Below are positions 8,320 to 17,085 of a stretch of DNA of 64,000 nucleotides, piece by piece; the first letter of the stretch is position 1; each line of letters starts with the position of its first letter. The notes under the pieces are model-generated. The model was given only the letters and a program-made list of their open reading frames with translations. It searched no databases and was not told the DNA's origin. The stretch is from CAZDKK01 sp964603725 (GTDB lineage: Bacteria; Eisenbacteria; RBG-16-71-46; CAIMUX01; WJJG01). The stretch is taken from NCBI GenBank assembly GCA_964603725.1, contig CAZRWW010000004.1:1-64000 (forward strand). Reading direction: 5' to 3'. Position numbers and translations under genes: made by a program.

Positions 8320-9436
8320 TCGGCGGCTGGGCTTCCCACTCCCGGCGCAGCAGGCCGAAGTGGATCCGGTCGAGCCACTCGCCGCGCCAGCAGACCATTT
8401 CGCGATCGGCGCCTTCCCGGCTGAAGCCGAGCTTCTGCGCGACGCGGATCATCCGCGGATTGAACGACCAGGTGTCGAGGCCCACCCGGCGCAAGGCGGG
8501 AGTGGCAAAGAGGTAGCCGATCCAGAGCGCCAGCGCCTCGGTGCCCAGCCCGCGATTCAGGCACTCATCCTCGCAGATATCGATGCCCAGCTTGCAGGTG
8601 TCCGGGAAGCGCTCGAGATCGTGGCGGTTCACCCAGCCCACCGGCCGGCCGTCGGGCAGCGCGATGATCGCCGTCATCCGCGGGTCTGGCAACGGTTCGG
8701 CGCAGAGACGCTGGAAGCGCCCTCGCAGATGCTCCCGCTGCTCGGCCGTGCGCGCCGGGGGACCTTCCTCCCATGGCGCGTCGAACTCCCGCCATTCGCC
8801 GGCCGCCTGCCAGCGGGCGTAGCTTTCGGCGTCGGCGGCCAGACGGTCGCGGAGAAGCACCCTGGTTCCGGAGGCCAGCACGCGCCCTTCCGAGCCGGCC
8901 TGCGGCGCGCGCGGGCCCGCCTCGGCCGCCTGCAGGATCGCGCTGATGCGGGCCAGATGGTGGTCGTCGTGCTCGGCGGTGAACACGAGCAGATCAAGGA
9001 GGCGCATGGGCTGATTCAGGCGCGGATGGTGCGCGGTGCGCGCGATCGCGGCTTCGTCGAGCGACTCGAGCCGGCGCACCAGCTCCCGGCGCCGAGCGTG
9101 GAAGTCGTCGATCAGGTGCCGTACGGGTTGCTCGTTGAAGCCCGCCCGCTCGACGCGGCCGGACTCGAAGGGCGCCGGGCGCAATGCGGCCGCGCCCGCC
9201 GAGAAATCATCGAGGCGGGCCATCCACAGCTCCTCGACCTGAAAGAGGTGACCGATGATCTCCTGAACGGACCAGGAGTCCGCGGCCCGGCGGGTCAGGG
9301 CCCGCGGCTCCTGCCCGCGCACTCGGTCCGCGAGCCGCGCCGGCGTCCCGCGCAGCCGCTCGAGCAGGAGCGGGAACGCGGTCACCGGCAGGCTGAAGTC
9401 GAAGCGTCGCTCAAGCCAGGGCATCGGCGCGATCAC
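8309..9436 (-). CDS. DinB-like / GNAT acetyltransferase fusion
   Basis: A 375-residue two-domain protein. Residues 1-170 form a DinB/YfiT-type four-helix bundle (DSWSVQEIIGHLFQVEELW, then EHDDHHLARI) with the histidines that usually bind a divalent metal. Residues 185-365 are a GNAT N-acetyltransferase of the RimJ type (GRPVGWVN, GIDICEDECLNRGLGTEAL, NPRMIRVAQKLGF). The start is GTG, chosen because GGGAGGTGG lies about 6 nt upstream. DinB-like enzymes are often thiol transferases or damage-inducible proteins; the substrate is unknown. Confidence 0.83.
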   Translation of the reverse strand: MIAPMPWLERRFDFSLPVTAFPLLLERLRGTPARLADRVRGQEPRALTRRAADSWSVQEIIGHLFQVEELWMARLDDFSAGAAALRPAPFESGRVERAGFNEQPVRHLIDDFHARRRELVRRLESLDEAAIARTAHHPRLNQPMRLLDLLVFTAEHDDHHLARISAILQAAEAGPRAPQAGSEGRVLASGTRVLLRDRLAADAESYARWQAAGEWREFDAPWEEGPPARTAEQREHLRGRFQRLCAEPLPDPRMTAIIALPDGRPVGWVNRHDLERFPDTCKLGIDICEDECLNRGLGTEALALWIGYLFATPALRRVGLDTWSFNPRMIRVAQKLGFSREGADREMVCWRGEWLDRIHFGLLRREWEAQPPISR

Positions 9437-9464
9437 GGACCACCTCCCGCGCGGGTCGCCTCCG

Positions 9465-9493
9465 TTGACTCCTCAGACCTCGGACTCTATTCT
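9465..9493 (+). promoter_or_regulatory. Sigma70-like promoter of the NSS transporter
   Basis: TTGACT and TATTCT are separated by exactly 17 bp. Transcription would begin near 9500, about 55 nt before the NSS start. The upstream DinB-GNAT gene is divergent, so this is the only place for the promoter. Confidence 0.6.
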
Positions 9494-9554
9494 GCACCCG
9501 TCTCCGCACGGCGGTCCAGGCTCACCGGCACGACCCAGGGTGAAAGGAGCCGGC

Positions 9555-11132
9555 ATGGCGACATCCCGCGAACACTGGGGCTCCCGCCTCGGCGTGATCC
9601 TGGCCGTGGCAGGCAGCGCGGTCGGTCTCGGCAACTTCCTGCGCTTCCCAGCCAAGGCCACGGTCAACGGCGGCGGGGCTTTCATGATCCCCTACTTCGT
9701 GGCCCTGCTGCTCCTCGGCATCCCGCTCGTCTGGGTCGAATGGACGATCGGACGGCTGGGCGGCCAGCACGGACACGGAACGGCCCCGGGCATCTTCGAC
9801 GCCATCGCCCGCCGCCGGATGGCCAAGTACCTGGGCACCATCGGCGTCCTGGGACCGTTGGTGATCCTGGTCAACTACATGTACATCGAGTCCTGGACGC
9901 TGGGCTATGCCTGGTTCTCGTTCAGCAAGCACCTTTTCGCGGCCACCGACCCGACCAGCATGAAGGCCTTCCTCCAGGGCTACCAGGGCGTGGTCCAGAA
10001 TGAATTCTTCGCCAGCGTCGGCACCGCCTACTTCTTCTTCATCCTCACCTTCTATGCCAACTACTACATCAACTACCGGGGCGTGCAGGGCGGCATCGAG
10101 AAGCTGTCACGCTGGGGCATGCCGGTGCTGGTGCTCATCGCCATCGCGCTCGCCGTGCGCGTCCTCACCCTGGGCACGCCCGACCCGGCGCAGCCCGACC
10201 TGAACGTGAGCAATGCACTCGGCTTCGTCTGGAACCCGGATTTCGCCAAGCTGGGCGACGCCAAGGTGTGGCTGGAGGCCTCGGGCCAGATCTTCTACAC
10301 GCTCTCGGTCGGCATCGGCGTCATCCTCACCTATGCCAGCTATCTGCGCCGGAAGGACGACGTGACCCTTTCGGGCCTGAGCGCCGCGTCGACCAACGAG
10401 TTCTGCGAGGTGATCCTGGGCGCCTCGATCGTGATCCCGGCCGCGTTCCTCTTCTTCGGCGGCCCCGGCGCGATGGAGGTGGCCGGCAGCGGGACGTTCA
10501 ATCTGGGCTTCGTCACGATGCCGCTCATCTTCAGCCACATTCCGCTGGGCTTCCTCTTCTCGGGGCTCTGGTTCCTGCTGCTCTTCCTGGCGGGCGTGAC
10601 CTCCTCGGTGTCCCTGATCCAGCCGCTCATGTCCTTTCTGGAGGACGAGTTCGGCATCAGCCGCCGCAAGACCACCCTCGTCCTGGGCGCGATCGCCTTC
10701 GCCGCCTGCCAGCCGGCGATCTTCTTCCTGAAGCACGGCTTCGTGGACGAGATGGACTTCTGGGGCGGCACGATGTTCCTGGTCATCTTCGCCACGATCG
10801 AGATCATTCTGTTCGGGTGGGTCTTCGGAATGAAGCGGGGCTGGGAAGAAATGCACCTGGGCGCGAGTCTGAAGATCCCACGCGTGTACAAGTACATCAT
10901 CAAGTACGTCACGCCAGCCTACCTGTTCATCCTGTTGGGATTCTGGGTCGACCAGCAAGGCCTGGACGTCGTCAAGATGACCAACGTGCCGCCGGAGAAC
11001 CGGCCTTACGTGTGGGGCGCGCGAGCGATGATCCTCGGACTGTGGGCCGTTGTCATCGTCATGGTCTGGTGGATCTGGAAGCGCCGCGGGCGGCGAGCGG
11101 CGGATGCGATTGAGCAGGGAGAGACCCGATGA
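9555..11132 (+). CDS. Sodium-dependent (NSS/SNF) amino-acid transporter
   Basis: A 525-residue sodium:neurotransmitter-symporter family protein with about 12 membrane helices. The TM1 sodium-site signature is clear (AGSAVGLGNFLRFP), followed by GGGAFMIPYF. AAAGGAG lies 5 nt before the chosen ATG, whereas the longer open frame upstream covers the promoter. It likely imports amino acids with Na+. A 31-codon gene that overlaps the stop by ATGA resembles MetS, the small subunit of MetP-type carriers, so methionine/alanine-like substrates are a reasonable guess. Confidence 0.88.
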   Translation: MATSREHWGSRLGVILAVAGSAVGLGNFLRFPAKATVNGGGAFMIPYFVALLLLGIPLVWVEWTIGRLGGQHGHGTAPGIFDAIARRRMAKYLGTIGVLGPLVILVNYMYIESWTLGYAWFSFSKHLFAATDPTSMKAFLQGYQGVVQNEFFASVGTAYFFFILTFYANYYINYRGVQGGIEKLSRWGMPVLVLIAIALAVRVLTLGTPDPAQPDLNVSNALGFVWNPDFAKLGDAKVWLEASGQIFYTLSVGIGVILTYASYLRRKDDVTLSGLSAASTNEFCEVILGASIVIPAAFLFFGGPGAMEVAGSGTFNLGFVTMPLIFSHIPLGFLFSGLWFLLLFLAGVTSSVSLIQPLMSFLEDEFGISRRKTTLVLGAIAFAACQPAIFFLKHGFVDEMDFWGGTMFLVIFATIEIILFGWVFGMKRGWEEMHLGASLKIPRVYKYIIKYVTPAYLFILLGFWVDQQGLDVVKMTNVPPENRPYVWGARAMILGLWAVVIVMVWWIWKRRGRRAADAIEQGETR

Positions 11133-11224
11133 ACACCGGCGGCGTGATCTTCATGGCCATCTCCTGGGCGCTCGTGCTCGGGATGTTTTTCTTCTCCTAC
11201 AGCCGGGTCCTGCGGAAGGAGTGA
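11129..11224 (+). CDS. MetS-like small subunit of NSS transporter
   Basis: A 31-residue single-span protein, MNTGGVIFMAISW at the start and SYSRVLRKE at the end. One hydrophobic helix is followed by a basic tail. Its ATG overlaps the stop of the NSS carrier (ATGA). This matches the 'methionine/alanine import NSS transporter small subunit' family described with MetP. Family length is usually 30-60 residues. Confidence 0.7.
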   Translation: MNTGGVIFMAISWALVLGMFFFSYSRVLRKE

Positions 11225-11235
11225 TCGCCGCCGCG

Positions 11236-11331
11236 CGATGGGGCCACCGCCCAAGGAGGCCGCCGCTCGATGAGGCCGCCGCCCAAGGAGGCCGCCGCTC
11301 GATGAGGCCGCCGCCCAAGGAGGCCACCGCG
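11236..11331. repeat. 32-bp tandem repeat
   Basis: Two perfect 32-bp copies (11249-11280 and 11281-11312), flanked by partial diverged copies on each side, sit between the convergent MetS-like and DedA genes. The unit begins GCCCAAGGAGGCCGCC. No gene is seen here. Confidence 0.85.
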
Positions 11332-11365
11332 CCCGCCCACGGTCCACCGGCTCGACCGGAAAGCG

Positions 11366-11974
11366 CTACTTGTGGCGCAAGACGTGCCGCGCCACGAACC
11401 AGACGATGCCCGCCGCCAGGATCGCCACGATGACGATGTCGACGACGTGGCTGTACTTCATGACCAGCTCCCAGCGCTGGCGCAGGTAGTACCCCGCGTA
11501 GGCCAGGAAGGCATTCCACAATCCCGCGCCGATGATCGTGTAGACGCAGAAGGGCAGCAGCCGCATGCGGGCGAATCCGGCCGGGATCGAGATCAGGTGC
11601 CGGACGACCGGGATGAAGCGGCAGATGAAGATGGCGCCGCTGCCCCACTTCGCGAAGAACCGCTCGGCCGCGACCAGGTCCTCGTGGCGCAATAGCAGGT
11701 ACTTGCCCCAGCGCTCCACCAGCGGTCGCCCGCCCAGGGCGCCCATGTAGTAGGAGAGGAGCGACCCGACGATGCTGCCCAGCGTCGAGGCGAGAATCAC
11801 GCCGAAGAAGGTCATCTTGCCCTCGGCGATCAGGAAGCCGGCGAACGGCATGACCGCCTCGCTGGGAATGGGCAGCACCATGCTCTCGCCCGTCATCAGC
11901 ACGAAGACGCTCGGGTAGCCGCCCGCGGCGATGAAGGCGGTGGCGATCTCGGCGATTCTCTCGGTGACGCTCAT
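11366..11974 (-). CDS. DedA-family membrane protein
   Basis: A 202-residue inner-membrane protein with the DedA/VTT core: a glutamate-containing entry segment (TGESMVLPIPSEAVMPFAG), then GSIVGSLLSYYMGALGG, and the conserved FxxRFIPxxR-type motif (ICRFIPVVRHLISIPAG). DedA proteins act in lipid flipping and envelope homeostasis, including undecaprenyl-phosphate recycling. The start is chosen by AGAGGG 8 nt upstream. It is the last gene of a leftward run after ArfB, 43 nt apart. Confidence 0.87.
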   Translation of the reverse strand: MSVTERIAEIATAFIAAGGYPSVFVLMTGESMVLPIPSEAVMPFAGFLIAEGKMTFFGVILASTLGSIVGSLLSYYMGALGGRPLVERWGKYLLLRHEDLVAAERFFAKWGSGAIFICRFIPVVRHLISIPAGFARMRLLPFCVYTIIGAGLWNAFLAYAGYYLRQRWELVMKYSHVVDIVIVAILAAGIVWFVARHVLRHK

Positions 11975-12017
11975 CACATGCCCTCTGATGGGTTGCCCTC
12001 GACCCGGCCCGGGGTCG

Positions 12018-12446
12018 TCATTCGTCCTCGACCCGCCGGGGCTGGCGACGAAGCCGCTTGGCCGCCCCACGCTTCCGTTTGCGCTCGAGCCGCTCCTGCC
12101 GGGCGGCCTCCGAGGGCCGGGTCGCCCGCCTGGGCTTCGGACGCACGGCCGCCCGGCGGATCAGGTCGATCAGCCGGTCCAGGGCATCCTGCCGGTTGCG
12201 CTCCTGGGTCCGGTAGCGCCGTGCGACGATGACCAACCAGCCGTCCCGCGTCAAGCGCCGTCCCGCCAGACGCGCCAGACGCTCGCGGACGTCATCGGGC
12301 AGGGCGGCCGAGCTGCGGACCGGGAAGCGAAGCTGCACGGCCGTGGCCACCTTGTTGACATTCTGGCCGCCGGGACCGGGGGCGCGGATGAACTCGAGCT
12401 CTATCTCGCGCTCGTCAAGCTGGATGTGTGGCGTGATTCGGATCAT
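12018..12446 (-). CDS. arfB: Alternative ribosome-rescue factor ArfB (peptidyl-tRNA hydrolase)
   Basis: A 142-residue release-factor-like protein with the catalytic GGQ motif in a typical context (RAPGPGGQNVNK, near residue 27) and a long basic C-terminal tail (KRKRGAAKRLRR) of the kind that enters the empty mRNA channel of stalled ribosomes. The length matches ArfB/YaeJ (about 140) and is too short for RF1/RF2. Its start codon overlaps the stop of the gingipain-like gene by 4 nt, an unusual coupling. Confidence 0.9.
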   Translation of the reverse strand: MIRITPHIQLDEREIELEFIRAPGPGGQNVNKVATAVQLRFPVRSSAALPDDVRERLARLAGRRLTRDGWLVIVARRYRTQERNRQDALDRLIDLIRRAAVRPKPRRATRPSEAARQERLERKRKRGAAKRLRRQPRRVEDE

Positions 12447-15400
12447 CGCGCGTGCATCACCCGCCAGTGCCGCGAATCACGCCCCGCCGCCAGCCGCAGC
12501 CAGTACAGCCCCCCGGGGACGGGGTCGCCGCGTCCATCGCGACCGTCCCACAGGAATCGGTAGTCCCCCGCTGCCAGGTGGCCGTGAAAGAGCGTGCGCA
12601 CGCGCCGGCCCGAGGCATCGAAGACGTCCAGCCGCGCGCCCGCCGGCGATGACAGCGCGAACTGCAGGAAGGTGCGGTCGACAAACGGGCACGGCCAGGC
12701 CTTGCCCGGAGCGATGACCGGCCAGTCGGGAGCGCTGCGGCTGGTCACGCGGACATCGTCGACGTAGAAGCCCTCGCCCGTGCTGTCGGCGTCGCTCACG
12801 AAGCGGAAGCGAATCCTGAGCGGCGCCCCGGCGGGGAAGTCGAGCGCGTAGACCTGCTCCGCCCAGTCGCACTCGATTGCCAGCGAGCCCAGCGCGCCCC
12901 CGCTGCCCAGGAAGTCGAGGGTCCCCCACTCGCCCGGATCGCCGTCTTCGGAGCGGGCCTCGATGTACAAGCCGTCGCTGCCGTAGGTCGCGACGTTGAA
13001 GTAGCGCCAGAGGCGCAGCTCGGCATCGGGCGGACAAGTGAAGGTGGGCGATTCCAGAACCGCCTCGAGTCCGTCGATGTACCGCCCGGTCAGCTCATCG
13101 CCGCAGTACCAGCTCGCGGCGCCGGAGTGGGCTCGCCGGGTGCTGAGGTGCCAGGGCGCCTCCGGGCTCTCCCACGCCGTCGCGCCGGACTCCATGTCGT
13201 CGGAGAAGCCCGCCTCACCGACCACCAGCGTGAAAGGCAGGGTCCAGTTCTGCGCGCCGGCCGCGATCAAGATCTCGAGGGCGGCGGCGTATCGAGGAGT
13301 CGGGCAGTCGCCCTTCACGCGCACGAGCAGCCCTTCTCCAAGCCGGGCGCTGGCGCCGGGGCCCAGCCCGCCCGCGAACATCGTCACGCGGTCGGTCACC
13401 GCGATGTGTGGGTCGCCGGAGAACAGCACAACGTGCGCGGCCGGCAGCGTTCCGTTCCCGCGGTTGCCGACCGCCAGCTCGAGCAGCGCCCCCTCGCCCG
13501 GCTCGATCGTGCCGTCGCCGTCGCCCGCGATCTCGATCGCCCGGCAGGCGGTCACGTAAGGCTCGGCCTCACGGACGATGACGCCCGCCTTGGCCTGCCA
13601 GGTCTGGCCGCCGGCCGCCGTGATCGTCAGCGCGAGATCCGCTCCACCCCCGGCGGCGGCGCCCGCGCCGATCTCGATCACGAGCGGCTCGATCGCCCGC
13701 GCGATCGCGCCGGGGGCGATCGCCGCGGGGCCCGCGGCCGCGCCGTCCACGACTGTGATGGCGGCGTGCTCGCCGCTCAGGCCGAGCGCCACGCCTTCGG
13801 CCGTCGCGCCGCCGAGATTGCGCAGGGTGATCCACAGCTCGACCCGCTCGCCGGCGTTGATCTCACCGTCGCCGTTGCCGAGGCTCGCCCCCGCCCCGTC
13901 ATCGTCGATCGCGATCTCCGCCACTGCCAGCAGCGGATCGCCGCCCGCGCCGACGAGCAGCGGCACCGTGGCCGCGATATGGTTGCGCGCGGTGGCCGTC
14001 AGCGCGCAGGCCGCGCTTGCCAGGGCGGGCACGGCAAAACGCACGCGGCCGGCGTCGTCGGTCGAACCCGCCTGGTAGAGGGCCCCGTCCTCGCTGCGCA
14101 GGCACACCCGCGCGCCCGCGACCGGACCGCTGCCGCCCGTGATCAGCGCCTCGAAGCTCCCTGGCCCGCTCGGGACGCTCGCCGGCGCGCTGATCGCCAG
14201 GGCCGCCGGAACCCGCGTGTACACGGCCAGCTCGGGATCGCCCAGGAGGTTCACGGAGTACTGGTGCCACCGGTAGACGTTCTCCGACCGGGAGAAGGGG
14301 ATCATGCTCGCCTTCGCGGACGCCAGCGCGGCCCCGATGCGCGTCTCGCCTTCGACCAGCACCGCGCGGAAGAAGGCCTGCATGAAGGTCTCGGAGTAGC
14401 CGTAGCCCGGGTTGCCCGGCGCCGCCCATCCGTAGCGCGAGTTGCCGATCGACGCGAACCCGCCCCCGCCGGGATTGAGCAGCAGCTCGCCCAGCACGGT
14501 CGGCCGGCGATCGAAGGCGGCCGCGAGGCATCCCACGGAGTAGAGCAGGAACGACCGGGCGCCATTGGTCAGGCGCGCCGCGTGACTGGTGAGGAAGTAG
14601 CCGGTGCCCATCGACAGCACGTCCGGGCTTCCGTGGCCGCAGTGCAGCACGAAGTGGGGGCCTTCATTGAGAGCCTGTACAACGGATGCCACGCTCTCAT
14701 TGCCCCGCGATTCGTACAGCTTCGTGATCGGATCATACCAGGACCCGAAGTACAGGTCATCGAGACGATCGAGTCCGACGCCGTCGTCTGTATAAGGATA
14801 AGGGTCGTCGAAGCTGATCTCGCCCAACATGAGCACGCCGGTTTGATAGCCGACCGGCGGGCTCTGCTCGTAGGCCAGGACCTTGGCCACCCAGGCCTCG
14901 GCCTGGGCGAGCGTGGCCGGCGTGACGCGTCCGACGTGGATTTCGGGGGCCAGATCGACGCTGTCGGCCACTTCGCCGAAGGTGCCGTCCCGGTCGGCAT
15001 CCCAATCGCCGTCGAGATCGGCGAAGTAGAGATCGGCCGGAATCGAGTTGGCGATCTCCCCGCCGATCTGGCAGTCCATCGCGAAGGCGAAGCGGTAGCC
15101 CACCTGCGCGGGCGGCCCCGCCAGCAGCGCGTGCGTCGTCCCGCGGGTCTCGAAGGCCAGGCGCAGATGGTTGCGGACCTGCTCCGCCAGGTCCTGCCCG
15201 GCGTGGGCGGCGGCAATCTCCTCGACCGTCACGATGCCCGCCGGCACGCCCTTGCGCGTCTTGTAGGCCGCCAGCGGCTCGAAGGCAGGCGCCAGCTCGG
15301 CGGTCGTGACGATCACGTAGCGCCGCACCTCGGGATCGATCGAATCGGCGAGGCTGGCCGCGGACAGCGCGCGGGTCGGCCGTCCGGCCGCCGACAGCGA

Positions 15401-16057
15401 CAGGGTCGGCGACCCGGGCGTGGACGGCGACAGGGTCGGCCACCCGGGCGTGGATGGCGCGACAGGCTTCGCCGCGGGCGCCGGCCGGCAGACGATCTCG
15501 ACCGTGATGCGCGGGTGGATGAGCAGCCGCTCGTCGCGCGGCAGGTATCGCACAGGGTTGACGCGCAGCATCGCGACCGGCTTTCCGCCCGACCAGGAGG
15601 TGCCGCCCAGCTCGGCGGCGGTCGCCGGGAAGGGCCCGGTCGAGGCGTAGATCCGTGCGTCGCGCACGACCGCCGGGCCGTCCGGTTCGAGACCGGGAAT
15701 GACCGGTCGGTCGACGGGCACGAGCCTCGGGGCATCCAGGGTGACCGTCTCGAGCGACACGACCCGGATCCCCGCGGCGACCATCCCGGGCGGCAGGTCG
15801 ATGCGGCGGCTCACCGCCGGCAGGGCCGGCTCGCCCGGCCGACCGCTCAGGACCCCGCCCGGGATCAGGACGGCCGTGCCCCCGGCCACGGCCTCCAGTC
15901 GCACTTCGCCCGGGTCGATCGCGATCTGGGCGCGGACGGCGATCTCGCGGGGCCCGTCCGCGCGGGCGAGGCCCGCCAGCAGGCACAGGCCGAGCGACAC
16001 CAGGGCCATCACGCCCTGGGCAAGGCGCAGTCCGGGCCTTCGCCGTTGGGGTGTCAT
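12443..16057 (-). CDS. Secreted gingipain-like C25 cysteine peptidase with FlgD-type tail
   Basis: A 1204-residue exported protease. The N-terminal signal peptide (about 12-33) is followed by a pro-region and a C25 catalytic domain from about 245 to 620. The probable dyad is H475 (LHCGHGSP) and C510 (LYSVGCLAAAF). Two or more Ig-like/beta-sandwich domains follow, then a concanavalin-like domain near 1000-1110. An Ig-like FlgD-type tail (VFDASGRRVRTL, WDGRDGRGD, GGLYWLRL) ends the protein, as in FCB surface proteins. A tandem TPGxPTLS-type linker lies at about 202-233. GGAGGG upstream supports ATG at 16057. It probably degrades extracellular protein. Confidence 0.86.
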   Translation of the reverse strand: MTPQRRRPGLRLAQGVMALVSLGLCLLAGLARADGPREIAVRAQIAIDPGEVRLEAVAGGTAVLIPGGVLSGRPGEPALPAVSRRIDLPPGMVAAGIRVVSLETVTLDAPRLVPVDRPVIPGLEPDGPAVVRDARIYASTGPFPATAAELGGTSWSGGKPVAMLRVNPVRYLPRDERLLIHPRITVEIVCRPAPAAKPVAPSTPGWPTLSPSTPGSPTLSLSAAGRPTRALSAASLADSIDPEVRRYVIVTTAELAPAFEPLAAYKTRKGVPAGIVTVEEIAAAHAGQDLAEQVRNHLRLAFETRGTTHALLAGPPAQVGYRFAFAMDCQIGGEIANSIPADLYFADLDGDWDADRDGTFGEVADSVDLAPEIHVGRVTPATLAQAEAWVAKVLAYEQSPPVGYQTGVLMLGEISFDDPYPYTDDGVGLDRLDDLYFGSWYDPITKLYESRGNESVASVVQALNEGPHFVLHCGHGSPDVLSMGTGYFLTSHAARLTNGARSFLLYSVGCLAAAFDRRPTVLGELLLNPGGGGFASIGNSRYGWAAPGNPGYGYSETFMQAFFRAVLVEGETRIGAALASAKASMIPFSRSENVYRWHQYSVNLLGDPELAVYTRVPAALAISAPASVPSGPGSFEALITGGSGPVAGARVCLRSEDGALYQAGSTDDAGRVRFAVPALASAACALTATARNHIAATVPLLVGAGGDPLLAVAEIAIDDDGAGASLGNGDGEINAGERVELWITLRNLGGATAEGVALGLSGEHAAITVVDGAAAGPAAIAPGAIARAIEPLVIEIGAGAAAGGGADLALTITAAGGQTWQAKAGVIVREAEPYVTACRAIEIAGDGDGTIEPGEGALLELAVGNRGNGTLPAAHVVLFSGDPHIAVTDRVTMFAGGLGPGASARLGEGLLVRVKGDCPTPRYAAALEILIAAGAQNWTLPFTLVVGEAGFSDDMESGATAWESPEAPWHLSTRRAHSGAASWYCGDELTGRYIDGLEAVLESPTFTCPPDAELRLWRYFNVATYGSDGLYIEARSEDGDPGEWGTLDFLGSGGALGSLAIECDWAEQVYALDFPAGAPLRIRFRFVSDADSTGEGFYVDDVRVTSRSAPDWPVIAPGKAWPCPFVDRTFLQFALSSPAGARLDVFDASGRRVRTLFHGHLAAGDYRFLWDGRDGRGDPVPGGLYWLRLAAGRDSRHWRVMHAR
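15365..15460 (-). repeat. 27-bp tandem repeat within the protease gene
   Basis: About three copies of a 27-bp unit containing CGACAGGGTCGGC encode the STPGxPTLS linker between pro-region and catalytic domain. The period is a multiple of three, so the reading frame is preserved. Confidence 0.75.
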
Positions 16058-16149
16058 CACATGGGACCCTCCGCCCTGAATCGGCCTATCAGAATTCTCG
16101 GCGCCTCGGACCGCGAAACTGGGGCGATTCGGTCAGCCATCTCCATGTT

Positions 16150-16581
16150 CTATGCGCCGGGCGAGGAGGCCGCGCGGTCGATCTCGTCGCGAAAGCGGCG
16201 GAAGTCAACCAGGCGGTTCGTGACGAGGTCGAAGAGGATCGCCGGGTCTATCTCCTCATACTGGTGAACGATGAGGTTCCGGAAGCGGACGATCGTGACG
16301 TAGGTTGCTGACGATTGAAGGACTCCCAGTCGCTCGAGCGCAGTCATGGCATCTGCCGCCGAGGCAACCGGACCGGCGCCTCGCATGGCGATGATCCGCT
16401 CCGCGATGTCGATCATGATCTCCGCAGCGACTTGCAGCGCGCGCTCCGCCATGGAGCGTTGCGCCCAGTTCTCGGAGAACTGCTCCGCGGTGACACCCAT
16501 CAGGTGCGTCTCGAGCCGACTTACCTGCGTGTCCAGCAGGGCGAGCTTGCGCTGGATGACGCCGTTGAATTCTGGATTCAT
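16150..16581 (-). CDS. hepT: HepT RNase toxin (type VII toxin-antitoxin)
   Basis: A 143-residue HEPN-domain protein. It carries the HepT signature Rx4HxY as RNLIVHQY near residue 110, the RNase catalytic motif. Its ATG overlaps the stop of the MntA gene by 4 nt, the standard MntA-HepT order. In studied pairs MntA AMPylates the tyrosine of this motif and so silences the toxin. All key residues are present, so the toxin is probably functional. Confidence 0.88.
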   Translation of the reverse strand: MNPEFNGVIQRKLALLDTQVSRLETHLMGVTAEQFSENWAQRSMAERALQVAAEIMIDIAERIIAMRGAGPVASAADAMTALERLGVLQSSATYVTIVRFRNLIVHQYEEIDPAILFDLVTNRLVDFRRFRDEIDRAASSPGA

Positions 16582-17009
16582 GCCGCACCCATTCGAAACG
16601 AATACTGCCGGGCGTAGGAAGCGAGCTGAGATTCGTACTCCCGGCACGTCAGGGAGAAGAAGCGCAGGAACACCTCCCGGTCGCGGGTGAACAACAGGCG
16701 TCCCTTGAGAGCTTCGAAGCGAAAGACCGGCTCGGCGTTCCTCAGGAGGCCGACATCGCAGTGCACACCGGGCGCGACGCGGGCGGCGATGTCTTGCACC
16801 TGACCGATCAGTCTGAAGGACGCCGGCTCCGCCAAGTACAGCGCCAAATCGATGTCGCTCCCCGCCGCCACGTGTCCATCCCTGGCGGAGCCCATCAGCA
16901 GCGCGAAGACGATCGCCTCGCACTCCCGGCTCAGCGCCTCGCCCAATGCGGCGGGATCGAAATCGACCGGTTCCGTCCGGCCGGACAGGTGTCTCTTCGA
17001 CAGCCCCAT
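16578..17009 (-). CDS. mntA: MntA nucleotidyltransferase antitoxin
   Basis: A 143-residue minimal nucleotidyltransferase. It shows a perfect GSx10DxD motif, with GSARDGHVAAGS followed by DID (near residue 41). The family's enzymes transfer AMP to the cognate HepT. The start ATG is supported by GAGG 6 nt upstream; an in-frame extension upstream lacks a ribosome site. It overlaps HepT by ATGA. Confidence 0.87.
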   Translation of the reverse strand: MGLSKRHLSGRTEPVDFDPAALGEALSRECEAIVFALLMGSARDGHVAAGSDIDLALYLAEPASFRLIGQVQDIAARVAPGVHCDVGLLRNAEPVFRFEALKGRLLFTRDREVFLRFFSLTCREYESQLASYARQYSFRMGAA

Positions 17010-17085
17010 CGTGAACCTCGCCGCCAACCCTAGCACGCCGCGGGGGACCGCGCCAGCCGGCGGAGCCATTCGCGCGCGCATCCCG

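Noticed and set aside
13127..16267. A 1046-codon plus-strand open frame antisense to the gingipain-like gene
   Set aside because: Arg/Pro/Gly-rich shadow with no signal, ribosome site or domain; the minus frame is clearly a protease. Similar large antisense frames at 43820-47170, 52981-55779 and 59022-62420 were rejected for the same reason.
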